A stretch of 64,000 nt of DNA from positions 157,433,645-157,497,644 of the forward strand of contig OY720635.1 of assembly GCA_963169105.1 (NCBI GenBank), read 5' to 3'. Made by a program: the position numbers and the translations under genes. This document shows, one piece after another, positions 24,601-36,600 of this stretch. The notes beneath the pieces are model-generated. The model did not search any database and was not told where the DNA came from. It saw only the letters and a list, made by a program, of their open reading frames with translations. Source of the stretch: Ceriagrion tenellum. Taxonomy: Eukaryota > Arthropoda > Insecta > Odonata > Coenagrionidae. The number at the start of each line of letters is the position of its first letter. Positions within the stretch are counted from its first letter, which is position 1.

Positions 24601-27600
24601 GCCTATTTTTCCCCATTGGAATATTTAGAACTGAGGAAACTCAAATATCTATGCTTCCTTTTCCTTGTATTAAGGAACAGTCCTTAAGTGTGGCTGATGC
24701 AAGTATTCAATTCGGGCAGCAGCCTCGACCACATACAATTATATTGAGTTTGTGGGCCCAACATTGAATGTGCTCAAAATTCTCGGAAAAGAGAAAACTA
24801 AGGGATACCACACATTTATTAATACATGGTGCAGAATCTGTAACAATGGCCACCACATTAATCAACTGTATTCTTAAGCCACTCATTTCTTGCATAATTT
24901 CTAGTGCACATTCTGAGCCATTTGCATTTTCCAAGCACTTCACTGCACCTTTTCGGTCAAAGCGCAAACAAGTGGTCTCAATAACACAATAAATATACAT
25001 TTTCCCTTCTTGTCTGTTGTTTTATCACACAACACAGTGAGAGGCTTGTCCGTAATTGCTTCTTTCATTGCTGCACATCTCTGTTTCCCTAACTGCGTCA
25101 TGTACTTTGACCGTAATGTGTCTGCTTTCGGTAAATCTCTGGCTCCTGGAATGATTGAGGAGCTGAATTATTATCAACAAAAATTATTTTGCAAAGTATT
25201 ATTTTTTTAGCAAATATGGGTTTACAAAAAGATGGATATACAGTAGAGCACCGATTATCCGACATCCGATTAACCGACCGTCGTATTATCCGACGATCAG
25301 TTCCTCTACAAGTTCCCGTCTCCCCCCTCAGCTCTCCCTTTCACACCCTCCCCTACTCTCTTTTTCCAACCCTCCCCCACCTGCTACCACTTCTGACTGC
25401 ACTCGTAGACAGTAGCAGACAGTGAGTCGCATACAGTTTTCAAGTCAACAAATTTACTACTTTTTGCTGACAAAAAAGATTTTCCTGCGATAGGCAATTC
25501 AACAACGCACATGACAATGTTGCATTATGGTGAGTCTACTGACTCTCTGCTCAGTGCTCAATTTATTCGCGACCCGGGCATGCGAATTTATTCTATTTAT
25601 ATTGCTTCCAAAGACATTTTACATTTGGCAAGTTTGCATCGGCAAAATTATTGATTTGAAATGTGTAATTCTGCAGGAAAGAGGAAGTGTGTAGTATTAG
25701 ATATTTCCGAGAAGTTAAGAATTATTGAAAGGGCGTCCAAAGGAGAGTCACTGGCTAATTTAGCGGTGGTTTTTGGCATAGGAATCACTACAGTGCGCGA
25801 TATTTTTAAAAAAATCAAGCCAAGTTGTAGAACTATGCTTCAAAATCAGATAGCACGAGTGCACACGTGCACGCAAAAAGGAGGTATGTAGTGTCCATGG
25901 CCTCATGTGTTCAGAGATAGGGCTGGTCTGTGACCTTGACTTGTTTACTTCAATAGCCGATCGCTCTCTGGGCGGAAGAGTCGGAACTCCAAGAAGTGAC
26001 TCCTTATCTCCGCAGAAGAGGCATGTGCTCTGTTGAGCTGTAGCTTTGGAGGAATTTAACTCAGACAAACTGTAGTCGTTCAACTTTGGGTCAGCTTTCG
26101 GGACAGGCTTTATACGGGAAGTTAAAAAATGCATGGCTAATTTTACCGATCGGCAGTCTCAGATTCCTTGAAATTAGCATAATAAGTTGCGTTATAAACA
26201 GTTTTGCTTGGCAAATAGTAGTCAGGCATATGAAAACAGGACATTGCACGTCAGAGATTAAGATTCATAGCTGAATTTTCCGTGAAATGATAGAGCATCT
26301 TCAATGCATGTAAGTATTTTTTTATAATTTTAGTTGGCGAAATGTTATGGAGAAGTAAATAGAATGAATGGTTGGTCGTAAAACGTAATGGCTGGAAAAC
26401 GAGTATTTCAATGGAATGTGTACTAAAGACTCAAAGAAACCATGGCACTGAAACTAAGGGCAAAACCACTTGGAAAATGAACGGATTATCAGTTTTTTTC
26501 GATTATCCGATTGGGCTTCCCCCTCCATTATCACGGATAATCGGCGCTCTACTGTATATGCATCTCATTTTACTTAAGGTGAGAGTTCTTAAAATAAAAA
26601 TAACTTAAATATGGCTTATCAGGGCAATATTTGTTCAGGAATTTCCTCACGCTGTTGTTATCCACCTTCTCTAAAGGAATATTGGCCTTTCCAAAAGCTT
26701 GTGTGAGATCATTTACATTCTTCCTTCCTTCTCCAGTCGCAAACACTCGGCTTTATTTGCTGAATCCTCAAGACTCAACTGCCGTTTCATTGTTCCAGTT
26801 CGTAACTGCTCTGCCTTCTTCGTTTCATGGGAGTCTGAATATTCGTGCTTTTTACAAGTATCTTTACGTATCCAGTCTAATATGCAGTTACAAAACCTGA
26901 ACATAACCACACCTTTCTCCCTATTAAATATATAAAACCCTTCATTTTTATATTCCTCAACGTGAGTATTTATGGTCACAACTTTGGGCATGGCACAAAC
27001 TTTTCGTTCAGCACATAGAAACACGAACCTGGCACGAACACTGAACCGTGCATTTCCTCAGCCTTAGTGGTGGAAGGTACTCAGTCAGTGTTCCGTTGAT
27101 TGGTTGGAATGTTGTTAAAAATCGATCATTCTACAACATTTACTGCATTTCTATTGGCCAAAAATGTTGCAACATAATATCATAACGAAACTTCATTGTA
27201 ACATGCCGTATGTTGGCTTTAATAACATTTATTGTAACTTACAGTTCGTATTTCCTGTTATTAATGATTATATTACTCAACAGAAATGAATCAGTAAGTA
27301 GTTGCTAATACTAATAAGTTACTAAAGGCCTGGTTACACGATACATTAACACGTACAAGTTAATGTATAAATGCATGAACGCGTGAATGAACGGAAAAAT
27401 TCACTGTGAAACCACACCAACATGTACGAATGCATGAATGCATGAACGGAAAAATAGAACCTGTTCTATTTTTCCGTTCATGCATTCGTACAAGTTGCAC
27501 TTGTGCAGAGACACCTAGTGAGAGGAAACGGAACTAAACCTTAGTTGTTTGTTTACTTTTGTGTTCTCAGAATCGTTGCGACTCCAGCTGTTTTATTTAT

Positions 27601-30600
27601 TTTGACTTTCGCTCCTCTTGGTTATTGCTTGCCTGATTTTACCGATTGACCCCTGCACCTCCCGGATTACTCTCAAGGAACCAGTACCGACCTTACGCCT
27701 TCTTTGGACATTTCTCTCCCGTTAACGACCGCGCACGGCTTGGATGAGGAAATTGGAATTGCAAAATGGCCTGGAACAGGGGGCAAGTAGAGACGTAGTG
27801 CACAGTATTCCAATGTTCTTAATGGATTCAAAATCCAAAGGGGTAGTCCAGACGGTGCAAAGGTCAAGCAAAAAGGGAGAAAAACACCCCCAGTAGGAAT
27901 GAGAAATTGATTTCGAAGGGGTAGTCCAGGGTGCACAGGGGTAGTCCACGGTGCACAAGTCATAAAGAAAGGGAGAAGAACATCCAAAGTAGAAAAGAAA
28001 AATGAATTCCAAAGGGGTAGTCCAGGCGGTACAAAAGGCGAGCAAAATATCAGAGCATTACGTTCACAAACCAAAGCGCACGAGTCAATAACAGGTGAAT
28101 ACGTCGTTTCCCTTATCTGCCACAAGATGTTCCAATCGGAGGGAAACCTTAAAAAAAATGAAAATTGGAATTCGGGATTCACATCGTCTGCATCCTTGTT
28201 GTTGATGACATATTAAACATTTAAATTATGCACATTAATAGGGAGAGATAAAAGCAAGTGCGTAATGTGCTTCGAGAAATTCACAAAAACTTGTCTGAAA
28301 ACATTCACCGTGTAACCACTCATTCATGCAGATTGACCACGTTCATGTACATTTTTCCGTACATGAAGACGTTCACGCATTCGTTCATGAACTTGTACAT
28401 GAACACGTACGGGTTAATGTATCGTGTAACCAGGCCTTAAGAGTGTGAAACGTTTATTTTATTATTTTCTGTCGACTGCTGTGTCATCGTGATATTTGAC
28501 CCAAAAACAATTTACCAAGCTAAAAATGCTAGCTAGTTGACTTTCATTTGTTTGTTGTCCCGTTTTTTGTTTTTTGGAAATCCTCAACTTTTTGTAAGGA
28601 AAATTGTTTCAGCTTTCTGCTGTAAAATAGGGCCACTGATGGTAAGGTTTTTCGCTACATCTGCAAAAAAAAGCATACACTTCATCTTCAGTATCAGCAA
28701 ATTTAGCACCATGCAGGGTCTTCCCAGTCCGTAAAAATGCTACAAAAAACATATAGTATTTCATAACAGCTGGAAGGATTAAGGTGGGAGCCCCTAGATA
28801 CTCGGAGGCTGCATGCTAGGCTTAGGCTGCTTGAGAAATTCAGAAACGGTGTGTTTCAGAGCAACACACAGAATATTATCATGACGCCTCACTACATTTC
28901 TAGGCCTGACAGATGCGATAATATTAGAGGGATACTCTGACGAACAGATAGGTACAAAAACTTGTTCTTTCCAGGCACAATAAGCGACCACAGTAAAAAC
29001 TGAGCTCCTCTAAATACTCCCATTATTCAGTAAAGCCCCTATTTTTCACTTTTGTGGGGTACTTCCCCCAGTTCTAGCTGTTCTTCATTCCCCTGCTCTT
29101 CCTCCTGTTCATGGTCATGATCTTGAGAAAAATAAAAACAAGCTTTTTAAAAACAATTTACAATTGTCAACTCGTCAACCTCTTTCCATGATCATGCAAT
29201 ATAATGAGGGGAATCAAAAACTGTAACTTTAAAGCTCTTAGGGTCCCTCCCACTGTCTATAAAATTCAAAGGCTTTCTCTCAAGAATCCTCCCATAGTTG
29301 GCATTAAATGCATGAATAACCCCTAAAATTAGATGCTGCTCTTGGCTTGTGCAGTTGGCTGGGAAGAATACCAGTTTTATGTTCCTTAAATGCAAATTGT
29401 TTGGGTGAGCTGGGCATTGATCCCAAAATATTACAATTTTTCTGTTTGGTCTGCCCATCTTTGCATCAAGAGCAAGCATTTGTTTCTGAAAAATATTTGA
29501 TGTCATCCATGCTCTGGTATTGGCTGCATAGGCAGTAGGAAATGTCTTTGTTTCTAAAATATCTGGGGTTTTTGAACTTTCCAATTACAAATGGTTTCAA
29601 TTTTTCACTACCATCGGCATTAGCTCCCAATAACACTGCCAAACGAGCTTTACTATGTTTCCCCCCATGGCAAGATTCACCTTTAAAGTTTAAAGTCTAG
29701 TGAGGAAGCACATTGAAAAAAAAGCCTGTCTCATCCAGATTGAAGATGCCTTTTGGTGCATACCCTTCTATGTGATTATTTAAAGCAAGTTGCTTCCAGT
29801 GCGTAACTGTCAGGGGATCAACACTGTTAGACTCTCCACAAATTGATATGTATACAACATCGTGCCTAATTTTAAACCGGTTCAACCATTCCTTTGATGC
29901 ATTGAAGTTATCAATTCCTAGCCTAATTGCCCTATTGTGTGCTTTTTCCTTTAGTTGAACTCCACTGTTAGGTATGTTTGCAGCTCTGGCACACTGAAAC
30001 CAATCCCTCAAAATTGCTTCAAGTTCATTATATTTTCAGTACTTAATATACTTTCTCCTCTTAGCACTTGGTCCACATTCCATTGCACTGTTTTCAATCA
30101 TTTTACATGATTTCATGATTGTGTTCAACGTAGTTGTAGGAATCCCAAGTTCCTTTGCTAGGGAAACATGTGGCCCCACATGCGAGTTGACTATGCAAAA
30201 TTTTCATTTTATCTTCTATCGACAAAGTTTTTCTTTCCTGTTTGCCAGCCACAATCATGCTTTTCTCGTACTATTAAACACTGTCAAGGAAACTTCGTAA
30301 TGTACGTCCTAGAGAAGATGAAAGCATATATGCAATAGTGAGTATGTTGCATCGCATAAATAAGATACTAAAAAATAATGTTTTTTAATTCAGTTGCACG
30401 ACTGTTTATGAGAGGTCTTCACCTTCCTTCCTTCAGGAGACCTTCAAACTTTCTTTTCGTGAACTTATTGCTGACTACTTCGCTAAAGAGAACATAGATT
30501 TACCAAATAATTGCTAATCATAATATAACATGAGACATTCTATGACATTATGTGAGACTTCTATTTGTATTTAGAGTCCCCACTTGATCATACACCTGTT

Positions 30601-33600
30601 TGCTTGTGTTTTGTGCTGAGCTGAATGCGCCATCCGCCATGTTCTTTCTCACGATCTGGTGTAAGTGGCGGACAATTTAAAATTTTGAGGGCCTAAATAA
30701 AGAGAAGACATTACATTGTGGAGATAGAGAAATCACTGGGACTAGAAGTAAAAGGCATAATTAGCGGGAAAACGTAAATTGTGGGGGCATAACAGCAAGA
30801 TTTTACTGTACATGTCACCATTATACCTCCCAAGAACTAACATCTTTACATGGCTGGTAACCTACCAACCCCTGCCACACGTCCATGCGGTAGCTCGCGG
30901 GTTAGTATGTAGATGCTATCTTTAACATAAATAAAAATGTAGTAAATGTATGTGCAAGATAAGATTAAAATTTTTAGTTGCCTAAAATATGGCATTCAGG
31001 ATTGCAGTGCAGGAATTTTTACAATATATGTGATGCTTTTTTCTGCATTATAAAAACTAGGAGATAATCCACAGAAAATTTAACTGTAGCTCAAGTGAGA
31101 CTGGAAATTTCCAAAGTAAAACATTTTCAGTAGTCTGTATCATCAATTTCTGCCAGGTTCTCTATGATATTAACTACTTTTTGCCAGTTTTGAACATAGT
31201 TGATTGATGTGGACCTCCCATTTCAAGGATTGGTCAATAATTAATCCTAAAAACTTTGTGCTCTGAACTATTTCTAATGCTAAACCTTGTTAGCTAAGGT
31301 CTTAGTGTGGCACTTACCTCTTTTTTAAAACTTGAATGTAGTTGGTTTTATCTATGTTCACTCAGAGTTTATTTTGGTTAAACCACTTCTCCAGAAGCTG
31401 TAAAGAGCTATTTAGCTTAGATTTTAAAAATGATTCTATACTTTTATTCATTATATTGTTGAGAAAATCATTAATGTATAATAAAAACAAGAGGGCCCTA
31501 AGGATACTTCTCTGTAAAATGCAAACATTTATTATTTCCATGGGGGATAAGAATGAAGCTATTCCAAGTCTGGTGGCTTTGTCAGGAGGAAATCTTTCCC
31601 CATGATTGCGTTTCAGTTGTGCAAATATTATTGTGCCCTGCAATGGAAATTCATGGGAATGTTGCTTTTTCATCCCACTAAGAATTTTTATTATTGTTTT
31701 GCATTATACTATTCCAGTGCTACCGATGAAAGTATAACCTGAGGTTTTCACATTAGATTCTTAATTGAATAGTGCTGTAAAATCAGTATGAAAACTATGT
31801 TATTGTAGTCTTTGAAGGATTGTGGTAACTTGAATTGTCTTGATTTCATACCTTGAAGAGGTAATTGTTATATGATTTTTTGCTATGGGAGATGGGTACT
31901 AGATTGTTGATTGTTCTTGATAATTGGTGGGTGTAACCGAAAGATGGATTAGAGATGGCAGGGAGTCATTCTTGGTAGCTGTCATCCTGGGATTCATGAT
32001 CATTTTCACTCTTCCTTATGTCCTTCTTAACTGCTTCTTCAACAGGCTGTGGGACATTGAGTGTGGTGCATGCATGAGGGTGCTGGAGGGGCACGAGGAA
32101 CTAGTCCGGTGTATCAGGTTTGACAACAAGAGAATCGTCAGTGGTGCTTATGATGGGTATGTTGTTACTTATTTTTTTGCTCTTTCATTTATTGGTACTG
32201 TAGAACTTCAATTTGCAAAATCTCAAATTACTTGATTTTATTAAGATACAGTTTTAGTTTTCAACCCAATTTTAGGAACTATGGCCATACTTTCAGTAAG
32301 ATTCAGTGGTGGAAGGGTTAGGAGTTATGTTGGAAGTAGTAAACCTGTCAAGTTAGAACTACGATGTGAATGAAGAACATCAAACAGGTATACCTCACTA
32401 CATGTCAATACTTAGTGTGATGAGGGCCAGCATTAGTTGAATTTAGATGTAAGTCAATCCAACACCCTTAAAATCCAACCAGATAAACACTATTTTACGT
32501 AATATCGGTAAAGTAGAAGGCCACTATAGCGAGTTGCACCAAATTCGAAAAATCGCTTGTTATAATGCGCCCGCATTACAGCATCCAGCTATTTTTGCAA
32601 TGCTAATGCCTTGAAACCTTGCATCAAGTTTGGGCATAACTGAACTTATAGGCATTTGGTGCAATATTTTCGTAAATGCGTGGAAATGCCAATGAAATCT
32701 CAAAGTATACTGGGGTAAAATTGTCAACTAGTATCTGATTTATTTGTATTCCGTGAATTTTCCATGCACTGCAAAATCTCTGGTGACATTAAGTAAGAAA
32801 TTCCCATTGAACTATAACCGGAAAAAATGGCACATCGTGGTCAAATGGTATTAAATGTACATGTATATAATGGTCGAAGGTGCCACATGGAAGTGGTTGA
32901 TATACTGGAGGGTAATAGTGTATGAGAAAAATTTAAATAATGAACATAAGTAGTGCTAAATCATTACAGTTACAAAAAATAGGAAATCATGTTAAGTTGA
33001 TCTGGAATTGATAACATATTGCAGAAATGGGTCAAAATTGCACCTCTAGCAGTCATTTCCCGATAGAACCACAACCAGTTGTACTAAAGACACAATCGGG
33101 AAAGAGTTTTGAATGGTGCATTGCACTTAGAATGCCAATTTCACCTCATTCACCGTACGGAAGATCATCCTTAGCAACTATTGGCGGAAATTGTGGTGTG
33201 AATGAATGTTCGGACAGCTGTAAAATGTAGTCCTAATGATGTTTCTTTACATCAACATGGAGAAGGCGTCACCGGAAGAAAACCGGAAATATTACGCTCA
33301 ATAGTTAGAGAAACAAGCTGGGTTCAGGGTTACTCTATTAAATAACGAGGAATGAGTCATTTGCTTTTGAAACCATTCCGAATACTTATTTCAATGGGTA
33401 TCATAATGCTCTGACTCCAATTTTGTCCCCTCCCCCCCCTCTTCCGGCACGAGAGGCTCACACCCGTCCCCCTCTAATCGAGGCCACCTGGATCGAAGAT
33501 CAGCTGGCCGAGGGTAGAGGAGAAGATGACAGAGATAAGGGGGATTGATGCTATCAGATTATACCCATCTTTCTTTCTGGCAGTATGAGACTCACGTGGA

Positions 33601-36600
33601 TGAATTTCACCACATTCTTGAATAAGCAGTGAGAACATTCCTGTCTTGAGTGAGAGGGGTGTTTCGTCTTGGCAAATTATTGGGCCCAAAGTAGGATCAC
33701 TTTGAGGAATTCAGAAATATGACAACTTATTTTTTTCTGGCAATTCTTTGTGTGAAAGGGATAAGTAGGTGACAGATTAGCCTTTTCGCTTAATTACAAG
33801 GTAGGCGAAGTAATTTAGTAGATTCCTGACATAGTTGAAGTATGAATCACTAATTTTTAGGAATTTTCCAAACTTTTTTCAAATATGACTCACACTTTTC
33901 GAATTACCAGCATTAACATCAGAGTTGCCCCATCATTGATGCCATTTTAAGTCTGCGAGGCTGGGTTGGTGGCTTTAGGTACTATGTGCTTCTATTATGC
34001 ATATGTGCTTTCCAACTGCGATATATGCCAAAAGGTGTTGCTACCTTGGTAATGGGTGGTACTCAAAGAATGACAGTTTCATTGCTGTTAGAACACTACT
34101 CGTAGATCTATATTCTTTGTAATATCAAATCCTTCATGGAAGTTATGTAATACTTTCATTTTGATTCATGGAAGATACCTCTCAGCTCTAATTATATCTG
34201 CAATAATGGGCAGATATGTGTGGCTAAATTGACTGGCAACCACCTGCAACTGAGTCCAACCCTGTATGTTGTAGCTCATTACTGTAATGCAGCCATATGT
34301 TCAGTGCCAGTGGAACAGGACAAAAGATAAAACAATGAACTTCATTTATCAGTTGCCATTGATCAACGCTGAGCACAACTGCTTTGGCTCGATCATGAAA
34401 CTTACCTGTTGTTTAAAACAGTTATTTGAAACAGCTGTCTGGGAGAAAATCACTATTCATCCTAACTCTGCCTAAAATATATGACCTTTATTTGATTCAA
34501 CCTTGTTGAAGAGTCATCTTCTAGAATTCAATACTACACATTTTTATCATTCATATCATTTTTATCATTTGTTCTTTATTCTTTCAGAAAAATCAAGGTT
34601 TGGGATTTGATTGCAGCTTTGGACCCCAGGGCCCCTGCCAGCATGCTATGTCTAAGGACATTGGTTGTAAGTTATTGCTCTTGATCTTCTCCTCCTCATT
34701 GAAATGTTAAATTACTATTCATTCAAACTAGACATTTCCATCTACTGTGTGGGCAGTGTGCCTGCCCTGTAATTCTTGTCCTTAATCTTCCCTCAAAAAT
34801 CATGGAGGGGAGTGCATGCTAGCTTAGACCACGGAATGCAGAATCCTAATCTTTGCTCAGTTTGGTATTGTGATTACTGAGAGCAGATTTTTAATTACTG
34901 TCTAAAGCTCACTCTTTTTAGTAAAACACCCGATTTCCTTAACTCCCGGAGAAAAATTTAGCCTGGACCTTACAAAGTATTGGTAAAGGAGTTTATAGGT
35001 TCTAAACACCAATTAAATAAAAAAGGGTAATACAGTAGAACCTCGATCTATCGTTCTTGCATTGATTGTTATCCCGCTTCTATCGTTCGCCGTCTTTGGT
35101 CCCGAATGTAGTTCCATGCTGATAACGTTAATATTTCCAGCATCCATCGTTCCGTAAAGTATCGTTTTCCCACTTCGATCGTTTCCATATCATGGTCCCA
35201 ACATTGCAATTCCCGCATTCATTGTTTGAAAAAGACGAAACCAAAAATTTACACCGAAGTAAGATTTTGGGATTTTTGTGGCACTCCGCAGCGGGAAAGG
35301 AGGAGGGGGAGGGAGTTTGGTGACGTGCCGTGCAGGACGGACGGGTCGCCCTTGCCGTCTGAGTCCCTTCTCATCATAATGGCCCAAACTCCTTCCTAGA
35401 GGACAATTTCTTTTTCAAGATAAATAACTAGATTTTTGAAAAAGGAGAGACCTAGGACTACTTCTGGGCTCATGAATTTTTTAAGAAAATTTAATAATTT
35501 ATTTATATTTTTCAAATATATTGTTATTTATATATTTAATGTTAACAATAAAAGCTGGGATTCATAACCAATTGAGACCAGGATTGAAGGTTATGTATTC
35601 AAGTTTCGATAATTAAAGGAGATCGGAATTTGAGATTCGAATTCCATAAATTTTTAATTTGACCCATCACTACTTAAAAGTTCACTCCTTTTTGGACATA
35701 GCAGTCAGAAATCTGGAGCCTCCAACAATTCCCTCCTCTCCAATGCAGAAAGGAAAACTGTTTGCGACAACTTGACCAAGAACGAAATCAATGGACTCCA
35801 CAGTTTCGAAATACAATCATTTTAGGAAATTAAGAACTACCTTTTTCCTGTTAAAGATACAATGCTGAAACTTACAACATGTATAGAAAACATATTCCTA
35901 ATTCTCAAAAGTTAGTCCTATTTACGTAGTACTCATGTTATTGGTTATTTAGTGGAAGGAGAGACCCAGGAACTACAGTCATGATTTTTTTAATAGTGTG
36001 TGACTGCACACAATATTGTTACATCCTGTGGTTAAGTATTGTTTCAGTTTGTATCATTTCAAAACAAAGGGAAGAATATGTATGTTTTTTGTTTGTGAAA
36101 ATTTGACAGATTCGTTGGTTTCTTCTTCATATTTATGAATGTGTTTAGTGAACTGTTTATGCACACTCCTTGCTTAAATTGCAGGCTCAATGAATATTAT
36201 CATATATTTTATTAAAGAGGGTAAAAATTTATATTATCTGAATAAATGATGGTATACTCCTGTCCAAAAAACTTACCACCTCAGAGCCGAAAAATGTTGA
36301 AGTCCCGAGTTGGCGTTGATGTGACAACACGGTCGAACCACGCCCCCTGCCCGGGAAAGCAATAAACATATGGAACGGAGAAAAGACCTTCCTCGCCGCA
36401 GTTGGAGAGGGAGAATATGCTCGACGGGAAAATTTTGACCTACAAAAGGAAATTCTTAATGGTGGGAGGAGGGCCCAGGCTTCTGTTCGCTTAATGTGCG
36501 AGCAAGAATGAAAGGGGGATACCCCGTTTCGGTCGCTCCAAGAGACCAAGACCTCTCGTTGACGACGACTGCTAGAAGATGTGGAAAGCCCAATATTCAT

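Larger units (their letters stand above)
19625..32045 (+). other. slimb intron F (12.4 kb), transposon-filled
   Basis: The longest intron, splitting WD repeat 5. It contains a hAT-like end near 19793, a Tigger-like 5' end at 20363, an RTE RT tail (22085-22350), Tigger N-terminal fragments, two L2/CR1-type RT tails, a hAT transposase relic split by a Tigger element, a Harbinger-like element, a second Tigger with transposase, and an RT relic (31140-31560). The segments 20450-22080 and 23450-24250 show nothing clear. Confidence 0.85.

Noticed and set aside
27673..28182. 169-residue minus-strand frame as a gene
   Set aside because: It covers the internal GGGGTAGTCCA tandem block, giving a repetitive PGLPL-type peptide; more likely repeat-derived than a real protein.
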